A stretch of 64,000 bases of DNA from Maribacter algicola (GCF_003933245.1 NZ_QUSX01000004.1:86170-150169), one strand, 5' to 3'; positions 1 through 8,269 are shown, counted from the first letter of the stretch. Translations and numbers: made by a program. The notes: a model not told the origin generated them from the sequence alone.

Positions 1-80
1 TTAACGACCAAAGAATCCTGCTGGGCCAATAGAAAATCGGTCAGAAATAAAAATAGTACCAATAGGACCCGTTTTGGCAT
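1..80 (-). CDS. Start of an exported protein, truncated by the window edge (DUF4129-like by context)
   Basis: Only the first 26 codons are present. They read as a basic N-terminus (MPKR), a run of leucine, valine and phenylalanine, and an LLAQQ end that looks like a signal-peptidase site, so the product should be exported. The ATG lies one base past the stop of the preceding gene, so it belongs to the same minus-strand operon as the SpoIIM-like gene. In many Flavobacteriaceae the next gene in this operon is a DUF4129 protein followed by MoxR and DUF58 genes. That identity is inferred from context alone. Confidence 0.6.
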   Translation of the reverse strand, partial: MPKRVLLVLFLFLTDFLLAQQDSLVV

Positions 81-81
81 A

Positions 82-963
82 TTATTCTTCGGCTGTTTTT
101 CCTAAATTTTCTATTTGTTCAAAGGTTCCGGTGAAATTCTTTTTTTCGTTGAGGTTGAAGTAAATAAGGGCCAAAGAAATGATGCTGATTAGGTTCAACA
201 AAAATTGGGCTACGGTACCAATAATATTGAATAGTATGTACAAGGGGTCCGTTGTCATTTCAAAAACATTTTCGGCATCCACTTCTCCAGAAAGAATGCC
301 CATTTTTGCCCATTGGTACACTACGGCGGGTAATGAAAAGGCCAAGGCCGCTATATAAAGTATAATCCCGATGACGAAGATTGTGGCAAAGGATATCCAC
401 CATTCGTCCTTTACCAACTTAAAACTGTAGCTATACGAGTCCGATGCACCCATTTTATCAAAGACCATAATACTGAATGACAGTGCCAAAGGAACGTAAA
501 GATAAATCCCTGGTATAATACAAAGCATAATCCCTACTATTATGGAAAGGCCAACCATGATGCCCAATCCTATAAAACTCCAAAAGCTTCCGTAAACCTC
601 TTTTCGTATGGTATTGAAATCCGTGGTGCCCTGACCATTGGAATAGGATTTTATGTAGTGCAGTACCGTAGATTGTGACATGGTGTACAGCACAATAATC
701 GATAGGACATATACAAGCCCAACCACGAAAATGGTGGCAATGCTTGCCGCGCCGCTTTCATTTTGAAGCATAAAAGTGAAACCATTCCCAATAAAATATA
801 GGTAGGCTACTAGGGCAACGATCATCGCAGCAAGGAAGGGGCCTACAATTTTGAAAAAAGTACTGAAAAAGGGTTTGAACTCGGCCCTTAGAAAAGCAAA
901 GGTGTCCGAGATAATTTCCCCAAGATCCCGCTGCTTTTTGAACTCAATGTAATTTGGTTTCAT
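82..963 (-). CDS. Multi-pass membrane protein of the SpoIIM/RDD locus
   Basis: The 293-residue product has a short cytosolic N-terminus and about six hydrophobic segments (roughly residues 35-60, 75-100, 125-150, 150-170, 190-215 and 245-275). It resembles the glycerophosphoryl-diester-phosphodiesterase-type membrane domain proteins often found beside SpoIIM-like genes, but I see no catalytic residues. It overlaps the end of the SpoIIM-like gene by 20 bp and is followed after one base by the next gene, so the three are probably co-translated. The function is unknown. A role with MoxR/DUF58-type envelope systems is inferred from the neighbourhood. Confidence 0.75.
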   Translation of the reverse strand: MKPNYIEFKKQRDLGEIISDTFAFLRAEFKPFFSTFFKIVGPFLAAMIVALVAYLYFIGNGFTFMLQNESGAASIATIFVVGLVYVLSIIVLYTMSQSTVLHYIKSYSNGQGTTDFNTIRKEVYGSFWSFIGLGIMVGLSIIVGIMLCIIPGIYLYVPLALSFSIMVFDKMGASDSYSYSFKLVKDEWWISFATIFVIGIILYIAALAFSLPAVVYQWAKMGILSGEVDAENVFEMTTDPLYILFNIIGTVAQFLLNLISIISLALIYFNLNEKKNFTGTFEQIENLGKTAEE

Positions 964-1921
964 TTAATCTTAATCTTTTATGGATTTGGTATGGATATAT
1001 AACGTAGTAAAAAAGAATTAGTGCAAGCGACCCTAAAATTATCAAAATAGCAAGCCAGTCCGGCATTTCAGTGTGCCTGGTCACAAAACCTTCCAGGAAT
1101 CCGGCAACCACAAAAAAGGGTATGGTACTTACCATGATCTTTAGTCCGTTCTTAACACCTCTTTTAAAGGATTCCAATCGAGTGTAGGTACCCGGAAACA
1201 ACATGCCGTTGGCCAGGACGAGACCGGCGCAACCAGCGATTATTATGACCGATATCTCAATGGTGCCGTGGATCCAAATGGTACGCACTGACTCCCACAG
1301 CAATCCTTTTTCGTAGAAAAAATATTGAAAGCTGCCGAGCATGATTCCATTCTGCAACATTACCATGAGGGTTCCCACGCCGAGCATGATGCCGTACACA
1401 AAGGCCATCAAGGCCACCCTTATGTTGTTGATGGTGATTCCCAGGAACATATTGAACTCCCCCATTTGCTTGTAAACCGCCATGGGGTCGCCCTTTTCGA
1501 TGTTTTCAAGGGTCATGTTCACATAGGCATCTCCCAATATGGATCGGACAAAATCCCCTTCATTGGCGGCCGAATAGGCACCTACGAACGAAAAAAAAAC
1601 AAATACCAGAAAAGCGATCAAAAGTTCTCGATGATGCTTTTTGAACATCAAGGGAAATTCAGTTTTCCAAAAGGTGATGATACGGCTTTTGGACTCCCTT
1701 TTTGTCTTGTATATTTTTTGATGTGCCTGTGAGGCGAGGGAATTGAGATAAAACTCGGTATTGCTATTTGGATAGAAGGTTTTGGCGTAGCTCAGATGGT
1801 CCGTAACCTCTATGTATAAATCAGACAATACATTTGGGTCCAGATTCGTTTTGTTAGCCAATGCGCTTTCAAAAGTTGACCATTTGTCCTTATTTTGCTT
1901 TACAAAGGCGGCTTCGCGCAT
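944..1921 (-). CDS. Stage II sporulation protein M (SpoIIM) family membrane protein
   Basis: The 325-residue product has a soluble N-terminal region of about 100 residues and then five or six hydrophobic helices. The 'NNIRVALMAFVYG' stretch near residue 165 and the 'GTIEISVIIIAG' stretch near residue 219 are typical of the SpoIIM family outside spore formers. The organism is a non-sporulating Bacteroidota, so the sporulation name describes homology only. It starts with ATG and is divergent from the RDD gene across 33 bp. This pairing (RDD | SpoIIM - membrane protein - DUF4129) recurs in Flavobacteriia. The molecular role is unknown. Confidence 0.85.
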   Translation of the reverse strand: MREAAFVKQNKDKWSTFESALANKTNLDPNVLSDLYIEVTDHLSYAKTFYPNSNTEFYLNSLASQAHQKIYKTKRESKSRIITFWKTEFPLMFKKHHRELLIAFLVFVFFSFVGAYSAANEGDFVRSILGDAYVNMTLENIEKGDPMAVYKQMGEFNMFLGITINNIRVALMAFVYGIMLGVGTLMVMLQNGIMLGSFQYFFYEKGLLWESVRTIWIHGTIEISVIIIAGCAGLVLANGMLFPGTYTRLESFKRGVKNGLKIMVSTIPFFVVAGFLEGFVTRHTEMPDWLAILIILGSLALILFYYVIYPYQIHKRLRLNETKLH

Positions 1922-1954
1922 TAACTACTCGGTTTATACCAAAGAAACAAAAGA

Positions 1955-2671
1955 ATGGAACAATTTCAAATAGAAACTGCTCAAAATATAAGCATTGCCC
2001 AAAATACCGCGCATCTTGGGGACCGCATTTTGGCCTATATTATTGACACCCTGATTATCGTTATTTACTACGTTCTTATGTTTTGGTTGCTACTGGCATT
2101 GGATGTGGAACCGGGCGATTCCTGGGCCATTTACTTGCTCATGAGCCTTCCCGCCTTCCTATATTATTTTTTGATGGAGACTTTTATGGATGGGAAGACC
2201 ATTGGTAAGCATTTTATGGGTATACGGGTGGTCAAACTGGATGGAACCAAACCCGGGTTTTCCAGTTATTTTATTAGATGGATTCTACGGATGTTGGACA
2301 TTACCTTGACCTCTGGAGGTATTGCCGTTTTTACGATTTTAATTCGCGGTAAGGGACAACGAGTGGGGGACATTGCAGCGGGAACTACCGTAATTAGCGA
2401 AAAGCGAAAGGTGTTCTTGAAGGATACGCTTTTACGGGACTTACCTTCTGGTTACACCCCAAAATTTCCTCAGGTTACGGTCTTTAAGGACAGCGAGATG
2501 CAGACCATCAAAAACTTGTACGATAACGCCCGAAGAAATGGAAACCACAAGGTAATTTTATCCCTGAACAACCGCATAAAAAAGGTAACAGAGATTTCCA
2601 GTGATTTACAGCCCATGGAATTTGTGGATATCGTTATCAAGGATTACAGTTATTATACGCAGCAACTTTAG
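1955..2671 (+). CDS. RDD family membrane protein
   Basis: The 238-residue protein carries an RDD domain over roughly residues 20-145. It opens with 'LGDRILAYIIDTLII', where the Arg and Asp give the family its name, and continues through 'GKTIGKHFMGIRVV' to 'RGKGQRVGDIAAGT'. Three membrane spans are visible, followed by a charged cytosolic tail of about 90 residues. RDD proteins are implicated in ion or small-solute transport, but the substrate cannot be read here. The gene is divergent from the SpoIIM-like gene and lies 3 bp upstream of the TRIC-type gene, probably as one transcript. Confidence 0.88.
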   Translation: MEQFQIETAQNISIAQNTAHLGDRILAYIIDTLIIVIYYVLMFWLLLALDVEPGDSWAIYLLMSLPAFLYYFLMETFMDGKTIGKHFMGIRVVKLDGTKPGFSSYFIRWILRMLDITLTSGGIAVFTILIRGKGQRVGDIAAGTTVISEKRKVFLKDTLLRDLPSGYTPKFPQVTVFKDSEMQTIKNLYDNARRNGNHKVILSLNNRIKKVTEISSDLQPMEFVDIVIKDYSYYTQQL

Positions 2672-2674
2672 TAT

Positions 2675-3280
2675 ATGCTCTACTCCCTTATCGACATTCT
2701 AGGAACCATTGCCTTTGCCATTTCGGGAGTACTGGTGGCCATGGATAAACGCTTGGATGTCTTTGGTGTCTTTATCATCGCCTTTGTGACCGCTGTTGGT
2801 GGCGGTACCTTGAGGGATGTGCTGATAGGTAACACACCGGTTGGCTGGATGACCCAGCCCAACTATACCATCATCATCATCATAACGGTTATTTTTTCGA
2901 TTCTTTTTGCCGGAAGGCTGAAGCACTTTAGAAAATCCCTATTCCTTTTTGATACAATTGGTATAGGCCTTTATACAATGGTTGGGATACAAAAGGGCTT
3001 GGACGCCGGTTTATTGCCTATTATGTGCATCGCTTTGGGTACCATGACCGCCTGTTTTGGAGGGGTTATTAGGGATATCTTGTGCAATGAAATTCCGGTT
3101 ATTTTTAGAAAGGAAATTTATGCGACCGTTTGTATTCTTGGTGGTGGTATCTATTTTTTAATGCTCCAGTTTCCCGTGAATCCAGATATTCCCTACATCA
3201 CGGGAATTATCTGCATCATAGTTTTACGCCTTTTGGCAGTGAAATTTAAGATAGCCTTGCCCAGTATTTACAATAAGTGA
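2675..3280 (+). CDS. Trimeric intracellular cation channel (TRIC/UPF0126) family protein
   Basis: The 201-residue membrane protein shows the internal duplication of bacterial TRIC channels. A glycine-rich GGGTLRDV motif at residues 42-49 is mirrored by GGVIRDIL at 129-136, each within a three-helix half. About seven hydrophobic segments fill the sequence. TRIC-type proteins form trimeric monovalent-cation channels in the inner membrane, although a YadS-type glycine-transport role has also been suggested for relatives. It follows the RDD gene by 3 bp and ends 3 bp before the convergent cyclophilin gene. Confidence 0.9.
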   Translation: MLYSLIDILGTIAFAISGVLVAMDKRLDVFGVFIIAFVTAVGGGTLRDVLIGNTPVGWMTQPNYTIIIIITVIFSILFAGRLKHFRKSLFLFDTIGIGLYTMVGIQKGLDAGLLPIMCIALGTMTACFGGVIRDILCNEIPVIFRKEIYATVCILGGGIYFLMLQFPVNPDIPYITGIICIIVLRLLAVKFKIALPSIYNK

Positions 3281-3283
3281 GAC

Positions 3284-4000
3284 TTATTCGATGACCTCCG
3301 CTTTGGTGATATAAATATTCTGTTGTGGCCAATCACCCTTACCAACGGGTTGGGCATTGATTTTATCCACTACCTCCATCCCTTCGATTACTTTGCCAAA
3401 AGGTGTAAAATCTCCATCCAGATGGTAAGACCCAGGATCTGTTACTACAATAAAAAACTCATATGGGGAAGCGAGTTTGTGGGGATTGTCCGTTTCGCTG
3501 CTGGGCATGGAGACGGTGCCCCTGTGATGGCTGTATCCTTTTTTTGTATCCGGTGGAAGTAGGTACCTACCAATGTCCCATCGTTTATCGGCCGTTCGTT
3601 TATCATCGGAACTACCTCCCTGTATAATGAAATCCTTAACTACTCTGTGGAATTGGGTATAGTCAAAATATCCTTTTCTGGTCAGATAAATAAAATTGGC
3701 CTTGTGGTAAGGAACATCGTCATAGAGTTGAATGACAAAACTTCCAAATTTCGTCGTCATTTTTACCTTATTAGCTTTAAGGTCTTTTTGATAGTCGAAG
3801 AAAAAATCGATGGCGTTCTCTTCCGTGAGTTCAAAGGTATCTTCTTCCACCTCCTTGGTTTCTTGGGTTGCCATAGCAGAAGAATCCACTTCTTTTATTT
3901 CGATTCTAAAAGGGGTTTCAGATTTTTGAGGCTTATCTTTACAACTGATGAATTGAACCGTAAGGAATATGAAAAAATAGTAGAAAGTCTTTATACGCAT
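3284..4000 (-). CDS. Cyclophilin-type peptidyl-prolyl isomerase, lipoprotein
   Basis: The product catalyses cis-trans isomerisation of X-Pro bonds, here outside the cytoplasm. A signal sequence ends in a lipobox (FISC, Cys about residue 20), followed by an acidic linker and a cyclophilin domain from about residue 80. The domain carries the family's FHRVVKDFIIQGG motif. I chose the ATG at 4000 rather than the TTG at 4009 because it gives a standard signal peptide. That ATG shares the four-base CATG with the divergent NUDIX gene, so the two start codons overlap on opposite strands. The last codons nearly touch the convergent TRIC gene. Confidence 0.88.
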   Translation of the reverse strand: MRIKTFYYFFIFLTVQFISCKDKPQKSETPFRIEIKEVDSSAMATQETKEVEEDTFELTEENAIDFFFDYQKDLKANKVKMTTKFGSFVIQLYDDVPYHKANFIYLTRKGYFDYTQFHRVVKDFIIQGGSSDDKRTADKRWDIGRYLLPPDTKKGYSHHRGTVSMPSSETDNPHKLASPYEFFIVVTDPGSYHLDGDFTPFGKVIEGMEVVDKINAQPVGKGDWPQQNIYITKAEVIE

Positions 4001-4640
4001 GGATTTCAACTTTTTTGAGCAACGGATTTCAAAAATAAAGGATTTACCACTTCCAGGCGAAATTTCGCATTATAAAATGGCCCCAGAGTTTAGGATAAGG
4101 GAGTTGATGGAAGGTAGGATGGTTAGGGATAATCCTCGCAAGGCCGCGGTGATGGCCCTTTTTTATCCAGGAAATGAAAATAGGACCCAACTTTTGTGTA
4201 TTTTACGGAAAACATATGAAGGGGTACATTCCAATCAGGTCGCATTCCCAGGGGGTAAGGCGGAAAAGGAAGATGGAAACTTAAGGATTACCGCCCTTAG
4301 GGAAACCTATGAGGAGGTTGGGGTGAACCCCAAGGATGTGGAAATCGTAAGGACTATTTCAGAAGTGTATATTCCTCCAAGTAATTTTGAGGTCCAACCT
4401 TTTATCGGTCTGTATAAAAAACCAAAACCGTTCAAGATTCAGGAATCCGAAGTAGCCTCACTTTTGGAAATTTCCCTGACGGATTTTTTAGAGGATATCA
4501 ACCTAACCACAAAAAAAATGAGTACCTCGTACGCCAATGAAATTGAAGTACCGGCCTTTAAATTAAACGATTATATTATATGGGGTGCCACTGCAATGAT
4601 GTTGAGCGAGATTAAAGATCTTTTGAAGCAGGTGTTATAA
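3999..4640 (+). CDS. NUDIX hydrolase, CoA pyrophosphatase (NudL/CoAse) type
   Basis: The 213-residue protein has a Nudix box at about residues 85-109: FPGGKAEKED, then RETYEEVGV. The extra residue between the glycines and the RE-EE core is typical of CoA pyrophosphatases, which cleave CoA and its derivatives to 3',5'-ADP and phosphopantetheine. The upstream sequence from 'LPLPGE' to 'KMAPEFR' also matches the flavobacterial members. Its ATG at 3999 overlaps the divergent cyclophilin ATG within CATG, so its upstream region is the 5' end of that gene. The acyltransferase follows 24 bp later. Confidence 0.88.
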   Translation: MDFNFFEQRISKIKDLPLPGEISHYKMAPEFRIRELMEGRMVRDNPRKAAVMALFYPGNENRTQLLCILRKTYEGVHSNQVAFPGGKAEKEDGNLRITALRETYEEVGVNPKDVEIVRTISEVYIPPSNFEVQPFIGLYKKPKPFKIQESEVASLLEISLTDFLEDINLTTKKMSTSYANEIEVPAFKLNDYIIWGATAMMLSEIKDLLKQVL

Positions 4641-4664
4641 GTAGTATTTAGTATTTTAGCGACT

Positions 4665-5474
4665 ATGGGATTGTTTAAGAAAAACCCTTTTGGGCATAAC
4701 CTTTATCTAAAAAAATGGTTGATACGGATATTAGGTCTCATGTCCCATCAAAGGTATAAGCGATTTAATAAGTTGGAGATAGAGGGTTCGGAGATTATTC
4801 GTAACCTTCCCGATGCCAATGTTCTTTTTGTAAGCAACCACCAGACCTATTTTGCTGATGTGGTGGCCATGTTCCATGTTTTTAACGCTAGCTTAAGCGG
4901 TAGGGAGGATTCGATTAAGAATGTAGGCTATATTTGGCAGCCAAAGCTCAATATGTATTACATCGCCGCAGCGGAAACCATGAAAAAAAGTCTACTGACG
5001 AAGATTCTGGCCTATGCTGGTTCTATCAGCGTGGAAAGAACTTGGAGGTCTGAGGGCAAAGAAGTGAACAGACAGGTAAAAATGAGCGATATTTCCAATA
5101 TTGGTATTGCGCTTAGGGACGGTTGGGTAATTACCTTTCCCCAAGGAACCACCACTCCTTGGAAACCCCTTAGAAAAGGTACGGCCCACATCATAAAAAA
5201 ATACAAGCCCATAGTGGTTCCCGTGGTTATCGATGGTTTTAGACGCTCCTTTGATAAAAAGGGGCTAAGGGTCAAAAAGAAAGGGATTTTACAATCCATG
5301 GTCATCAAAGAACCGTTGGAAATCGATTATGACAACGAGTCGACGGAATCCATCATAGAGAAATTGGAATATGCCATTGAACAGCATCCTTCCTTTCTAA
5401 AGGTCATTTCAAAAGAAGAACTTTTGGCGTACGAGGAAGAGAACAAACAAAGGCGTTGGCGAAAGACCGATTAA
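4665..5474 (+). CDS. PlsC-like 1-acyl-sn-glycerol-3-phosphate acyltransferase family protein
   Basis: The 269-residue protein has the layout of the PlsC/LPLAT superfamily, which acylates lysophosphatidate or related lipids at the inner membrane. Motif I reads NHQTYFAD (residues 58-65), so the catalytic His and Asp are five residues apart rather than the usual four. Motif III reads FPQGTTTP instead of FPEGTRS. Both deviations are visible here, so the acyl acceptor may differ from glycerol-3-phosphate. A second, canonical member is encoded at 61505. The stop codon overlaps the convergent gene's stop within TTAA at 5471-5474. Confidence 0.8.
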   Translation: MGLFKKNPFGHNLYLKKWLIRILGLMSHQRYKRFNKLEIEGSEIIRNLPDANVLFVSNHQTYFADVVAMFHVFNASLSGREDSIKNVGYIWQPKLNMYYIAAAETMKKSLLTKILAYAGSISVERTWRSEGKEVNRQVKMSDISNIGIALRDGWVITFPQGTTTPWKPLRKGTAHIIKKYKPIVVPVVIDGFRRSFDKKGLRVKKKGILQSMVIKEPLEIDYDNESTESIIEKLEYAIEQHPSFLKVISKEELLAYEEENKQRRWRKTD

Positions 5475-6121
5475 ATTTCCAGTTGTTTTAGTTCACTATA
5501 GTTTTTATTCAGTTTTCTTAACAATAGACCGTAGAGAAGAAAATAGACACCACCCATAAACAACGTAAGGACAACCCCAAAAATTCCAACAGAAACCATG
5601 AGGGTAAGTTTTAACTTGTCTGGGGAAATGTTTTCAAGGTTATTTTTTAAATCTGGAAATGCACTTAGAACATTATCGCTTAAAGCGATACCTAGGACCA
5701 TAATCAATACATTTACCAGTACCATCGAAAGGGAAAAGATAACATAATGTTTTACCGTTCTTCTGGTCCTAATGATCTTTCGCATTAGATTTTTGGAGCT
5801 ATCCAATACTGAAATTTCCCTAAATCTCCTGTAGAATTGGAAAATGAAATAGAAAATAACGGCATAGGTTACCGCGGATGCCCAAAATAAGTATTTAGAT
5901 ACTCCAATCTTCTTATAAACTTCCATTCCATCTTGCATGGATGGTAAAAGATATAGTAAATGGGGCAGGGCAAACTCCAAAATACTGATAATCATTATCC
6001 ATTTGACAATGGACGAGGATTTCTTCCAAATCATTTTGTGAATATCCTCATATGACAGTTTGGGAAGATTTACCTCTTTTTTCTGCCAGTCCCTTTTTAA
6101 TAAGTCCAATTCATCCGTCAT
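5471..6121 (-). CDS. Four-helix membrane protein, putative membrane partner of the adjacent ECF sigma factor
   Basis: The 216-residue product has a soluble N-terminus of about 35 residues (starting MTDELDLLKRDWQ) followed by four hydrophobic helices (about 38-58, 75-95, 123-147 and 175-203). It lacks the HxxxCxxC zinc motif of classical anti-sigma factors. It sits 3 bp downstream of an ECF sigma gene on the same strand, so an anti-sigma or sensor role for the cytosolic N-terminus is plausible but inferred only from position. Its stop overlaps the convergent acyltransferase stop. Confidence 0.65.
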   Translation of the reverse strand: MTDELDLLKRDWQKKEVNLPKLSYEDIHKMIWKKSSSIVKWIMIISILEFALPHLLYLLPSMQDGMEVYKKIGVSKYLFWASAVTYAVIFYFIFQFYRRFREISVLDSSKNLMRKIIRTRRTVKHYVIFSLSMVLVNVLIMVLGIALSDNVLSAFPDLKNNLENISPDKLKLTLMVSVGIFGVVLTLFMGGVYFLLYGLLLRKLNKNYSELKQLEI

Positions 6122-6124
6122 AAA

Positions 6125-6619
6125 CTAAGGGTTCAAAATAGTTCTTAACTTTGTTTTGATACGGTTCATCTTTACACGGGCATTTACCTCTGTAATACCC
6201 AATGTTTCTGCGATTTCCGTATAATTTTTATCTTCCAAATACATAAATACCAACGCTTTGTCAATATCGCCCAATTGCCGTACGGCCTTGTACATTAATT
6301 TTAATTGTTGCTCTTCCGTTTCATCATATTCATCGGCCTTTATTTTAAAAATGACCGACTCATAATCCTCCGTATCAATTCTTCTTTTGGATTTTCTATA
6401 GAGAGTAATCGCAGTATTAAGTGCTACCCTGTACATCCAAGTGCTGAACTTGGCTTCTCCCCTAAACTTGGGGTAGGCCTTCCATAATTGAATAGTTATT
6501 TCTTGAAACAGGTCATTGTGAGATTCCTTGTCATTTGTATACAACGTACATACTTTGTGGACAATATTTTGATTGTCCTGCAGCTCTGTCACAAAACTAT
6601 GTTCCAGTTCTTTATCCAC
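6125..6619 (-). CDS. ECF-type RNA polymerase sigma factor
   Basis: The 164-residue protein has only sigma regions 2 and 4. Region 2 spans about residues 10-90, with 'DLFQEITIQLWKAYPKF' and 'FSTWMYRVALNTAI'. Region 4 is a helix-turn-helix near residues 115-160 ('LEDKNYTEIAETLGITEVNARVK'). It should direct RNA polymerase to alternative promoters. The start is GTG at 6619, and no suitable ATG is nearby. Upstream on the same strand is TGTAAC-N13-CGACTACT (6672-6646), which resembles an ECF promoter and a matching element before the second sigma gene at 27605, suggesting autoregulation. A membrane protein follows 3 bp downstream. Confidence 0.9.
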   Translation of the reverse strand: MDKELEHSFVTELQDNQNIVHKVCTLYTNDKESHNDLFQEITIQLWKAYPKFRGEAKFSTWMYRVALNTAITLYRKSKRRIDTEDYESVIFKIKADEYDETEEQQLKLMYKAVRQLGDIDKALVFMYLEDKNYTEIAETLGITEVNARVKMNRIKTKLRTILNP

Positions 6620-6645
6620 TAATGGTTGGTTGTTGTTGTGGTATT

Positions 6646-6672
6646 AGTAGTCGATAAATGAGAAATGTTACA
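6646..6672 (-). promoter_or_regulatory. Candidate ECF-type promoter upstream of the first sigma gene
   Basis: On the minus strand TGTAAC (6672-6667) is followed after 13 bases by CGACTACT (6653-6646). The sigma gene starts at 6619, leaving a leader of about 20-25 bases. The same TGTAAC-N13 architecture precedes the sigma gene at 27605. This is a pattern match with no mapped start site. Confidence 0.45.
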
Positions 6673-6692
6673 AACAATATCCAAATAAATAA

Positions 6693-6722
6693 AAAGTGCA
6701 CAGTAGATTACCTGTGCACTTT
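6693..6722 (-). terminator. Rho-independent terminator of the amidohydrolase gene
   Basis: A perfect 11-bp inverted repeat (AAAGTGCACAG and CTGTGCACTTT, 8-base loop) lies 18 bp past the amidohydrolase stop. It is followed on the minus strand by a T-rich run. It also insulates the sigma-factor promoter region just downstream. Confidence 0.85.
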
Positions 6723-6739
6723 CTATGATTAGGGGCATA

Positions 6740-8167
6740 TTAATTCCTATAATCCAAGGCAGGCTCCCGATTTCCCAAAAGCGGAATGTATTTGAAGTCG
6801 GCTCCCCGTTTTTCTAAGAATTCGGCCTTGGCGGCCTCCACCAATTTTTTATCGGAAAAAATATCTATGGCTGTTAAGGTCAGGGTCTTTGCGGCGACCA
6901 TCATGCCTTTCTTACCAATGGAAGTACCTCCCGCCGCTACGGCCTGCCAACTATGCGCCGGTGTACCTGGCACCCACGTGGCGGCGCTCATTCCTACGGT
7001 TGGCACAGTAAAGCTTACATCGCCCACATCGGTGGAACCTCCCGGTTTTGCTTCGGTTTTGTAAGGTTGAATGTTTTGGGCAACACTTATATCGGCCTGA
7101 TTCTTACCCATGGATTTCGCTATTTTATCAGCAAATTCCTTCTCTTCAGGTGTATAATCAAAACCTCCGACTTCGGTTAGATTGTCGAACATCACTTTCT
7201 GTAGGGTAAGGTTGGGTAATAGTTCATGGGTACCTCCGATCATCTCGTAATCAACGGTAGTCCCCGTTCCCATCGCGGCCCCTTCGGCAGCTTTCACGAT
7301 CCTATCAAAAATATCGATGACCACATCCCTTTTCGCATGGCGTGCATAATAATAGACTTCGGCAAAATCTGGAACCACATTGGGCGCCTTACCACCGGAG
7401 GTTATAACATAATGAATTCTTGCATCAGATGGAACATGTTCCCGCATCATATTGACCATCATGTTCATGGCCTCCACACCGTCCAAGGCGGAACGCCCCT
7501 GTTCGGGCGCGGCAGCTGCATGGGCAGAAAATCCATGGAAACGAAACTTTGCCGATTTATTTGCGAGTGCAGCACCCGCATTTGATGCATTTTGGGCACC
7601 TGGATGCCAATGCAGTGCAATATCCACATCGTTAAAAAGTCCGGCCCTTACCATATACACTTTTCCCGATCCGCCCTCTTCCGCTGGTGTTCCATAAAAC
7701 CGAATAGTCCCTTGTTTATTGTTGGCCACCATCCAATCCTTGGTAGCTATGGCTGCCGCAGTAGAAGCTGTACCAAATAGGTGGTGCCCACATGCATGAC
7801 CGGCAGCACCTCCAGCCGATTTTTTCTCGGCCACCGCCTCCTGTGAAAGTCCCGGAAGCGCGTCGTATTCGCCCATTATGGCCACTACCGGACTTCCGCT
7901 GCCATACTCGGCAATAAAGGCCGTTGGAATGCCCGCTACGCCCGTTTCAATAGTGAATCCGGCTTCTTCCAACGTTTTTTGTAATAACGCGGAGCTTTTT
8001 ACTTCCTGATACCCCATCTCGGCCAGGTTCCAAATTTCCTGCGAGATTTCCCCGTAGGATTCACTTTTTTGGTCCAAGGACTTTAGAACATCTTTTTTTG
8101 TTTTTTGAGCGCTCAAAGAAAGTACAGAGGTACATAGAACTAAGAGCATTGAGATTGATTTTCGCAT
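6740..8167 (-). CDS. Exported M20-family amidohydrolase
   Basis: The 475-residue protein begins with a signal peptide ending in LSAQ (about residue 20), so it acts outside the cytoplasm. It has M20/AbgB-type metal-ligand motifs: GEYDALPG (residues 99-106), GHACGHH (123-129) and PAEEGGSGK (161-169). Relatives hydrolyse aminoacyl or aminobenzoyl-glutamate amides, but the substrate is not evident. The lid domain starts near residue 200 ('FHGFSAHAAAAPEQGRSALDG'), with the family's dimerisation histidine. It is a single-gene unit with its own terminator. The intergenic stretch to the divergent NDH-2 gene is about 100 bp. Confidence 0.88.
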   Translation of the reverse strand: MRKSISMLLVLCTSVLSLSAQKTKKDVLKSLDQKSESYGEISQEIWNLAEMGYQEVKSSALLQKTLEEAGFTIETGVAGIPTAFIAEYGSGSPVVAIMGEYDALPGLSQEAVAEKKSAGGAAGHACGHHLFGTASTAAAIATKDWMVANNKQGTIRFYGTPAEEGGSGKVYMVRAGLFNDVDIALHWHPGAQNASNAGAALANKSAKFRFHGFSAHAAAAPEQGRSALDGVEAMNMMVNMMREHVPSDARIHYVITSGGKAPNVVPDFAEVYYYARHAKRDVVIDIFDRIVKAAEGAAMGTGTTVDYEMIGGTHELLPNLTLQKVMFDNLTEVGGFDYTPEEKEFADKIAKSMGKNQADISVAQNIQPYKTEAKPGGSTDVGDVSFTVPTVGMSAATWVPGTPAHSWQAVAAGGTSIGKKGMMVAAKTLTLTAIDIFSDKKLVEAAKAEFLEKRGADFKYIPLLGNREPALDYRN

Positions 8168-8244
8168 GCTAGGGTTATTTATTTGAATTAGTCCTTAAAA
8201 TTACTAAAAACGCGATATTCTTTTCGAATGGAATCCTGTTTGTT

Positions 8245-8252
8245 TAATTTTG
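8245..8252 (+). promoter_or_regulatory. TAnnTTTG -7 box upstream of the NDH-2 gene
   Basis: TAATTTTG matches the Bacteroidota -7 consensus and ends 17 bases before the ATG at 8270. Its position argues against the in-frame upstream ATG at 8228, which would lie upstream of the transcription start. Confidence 0.5.
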
Positions 8253-8269
8253 GAACTTACTTTTATACT

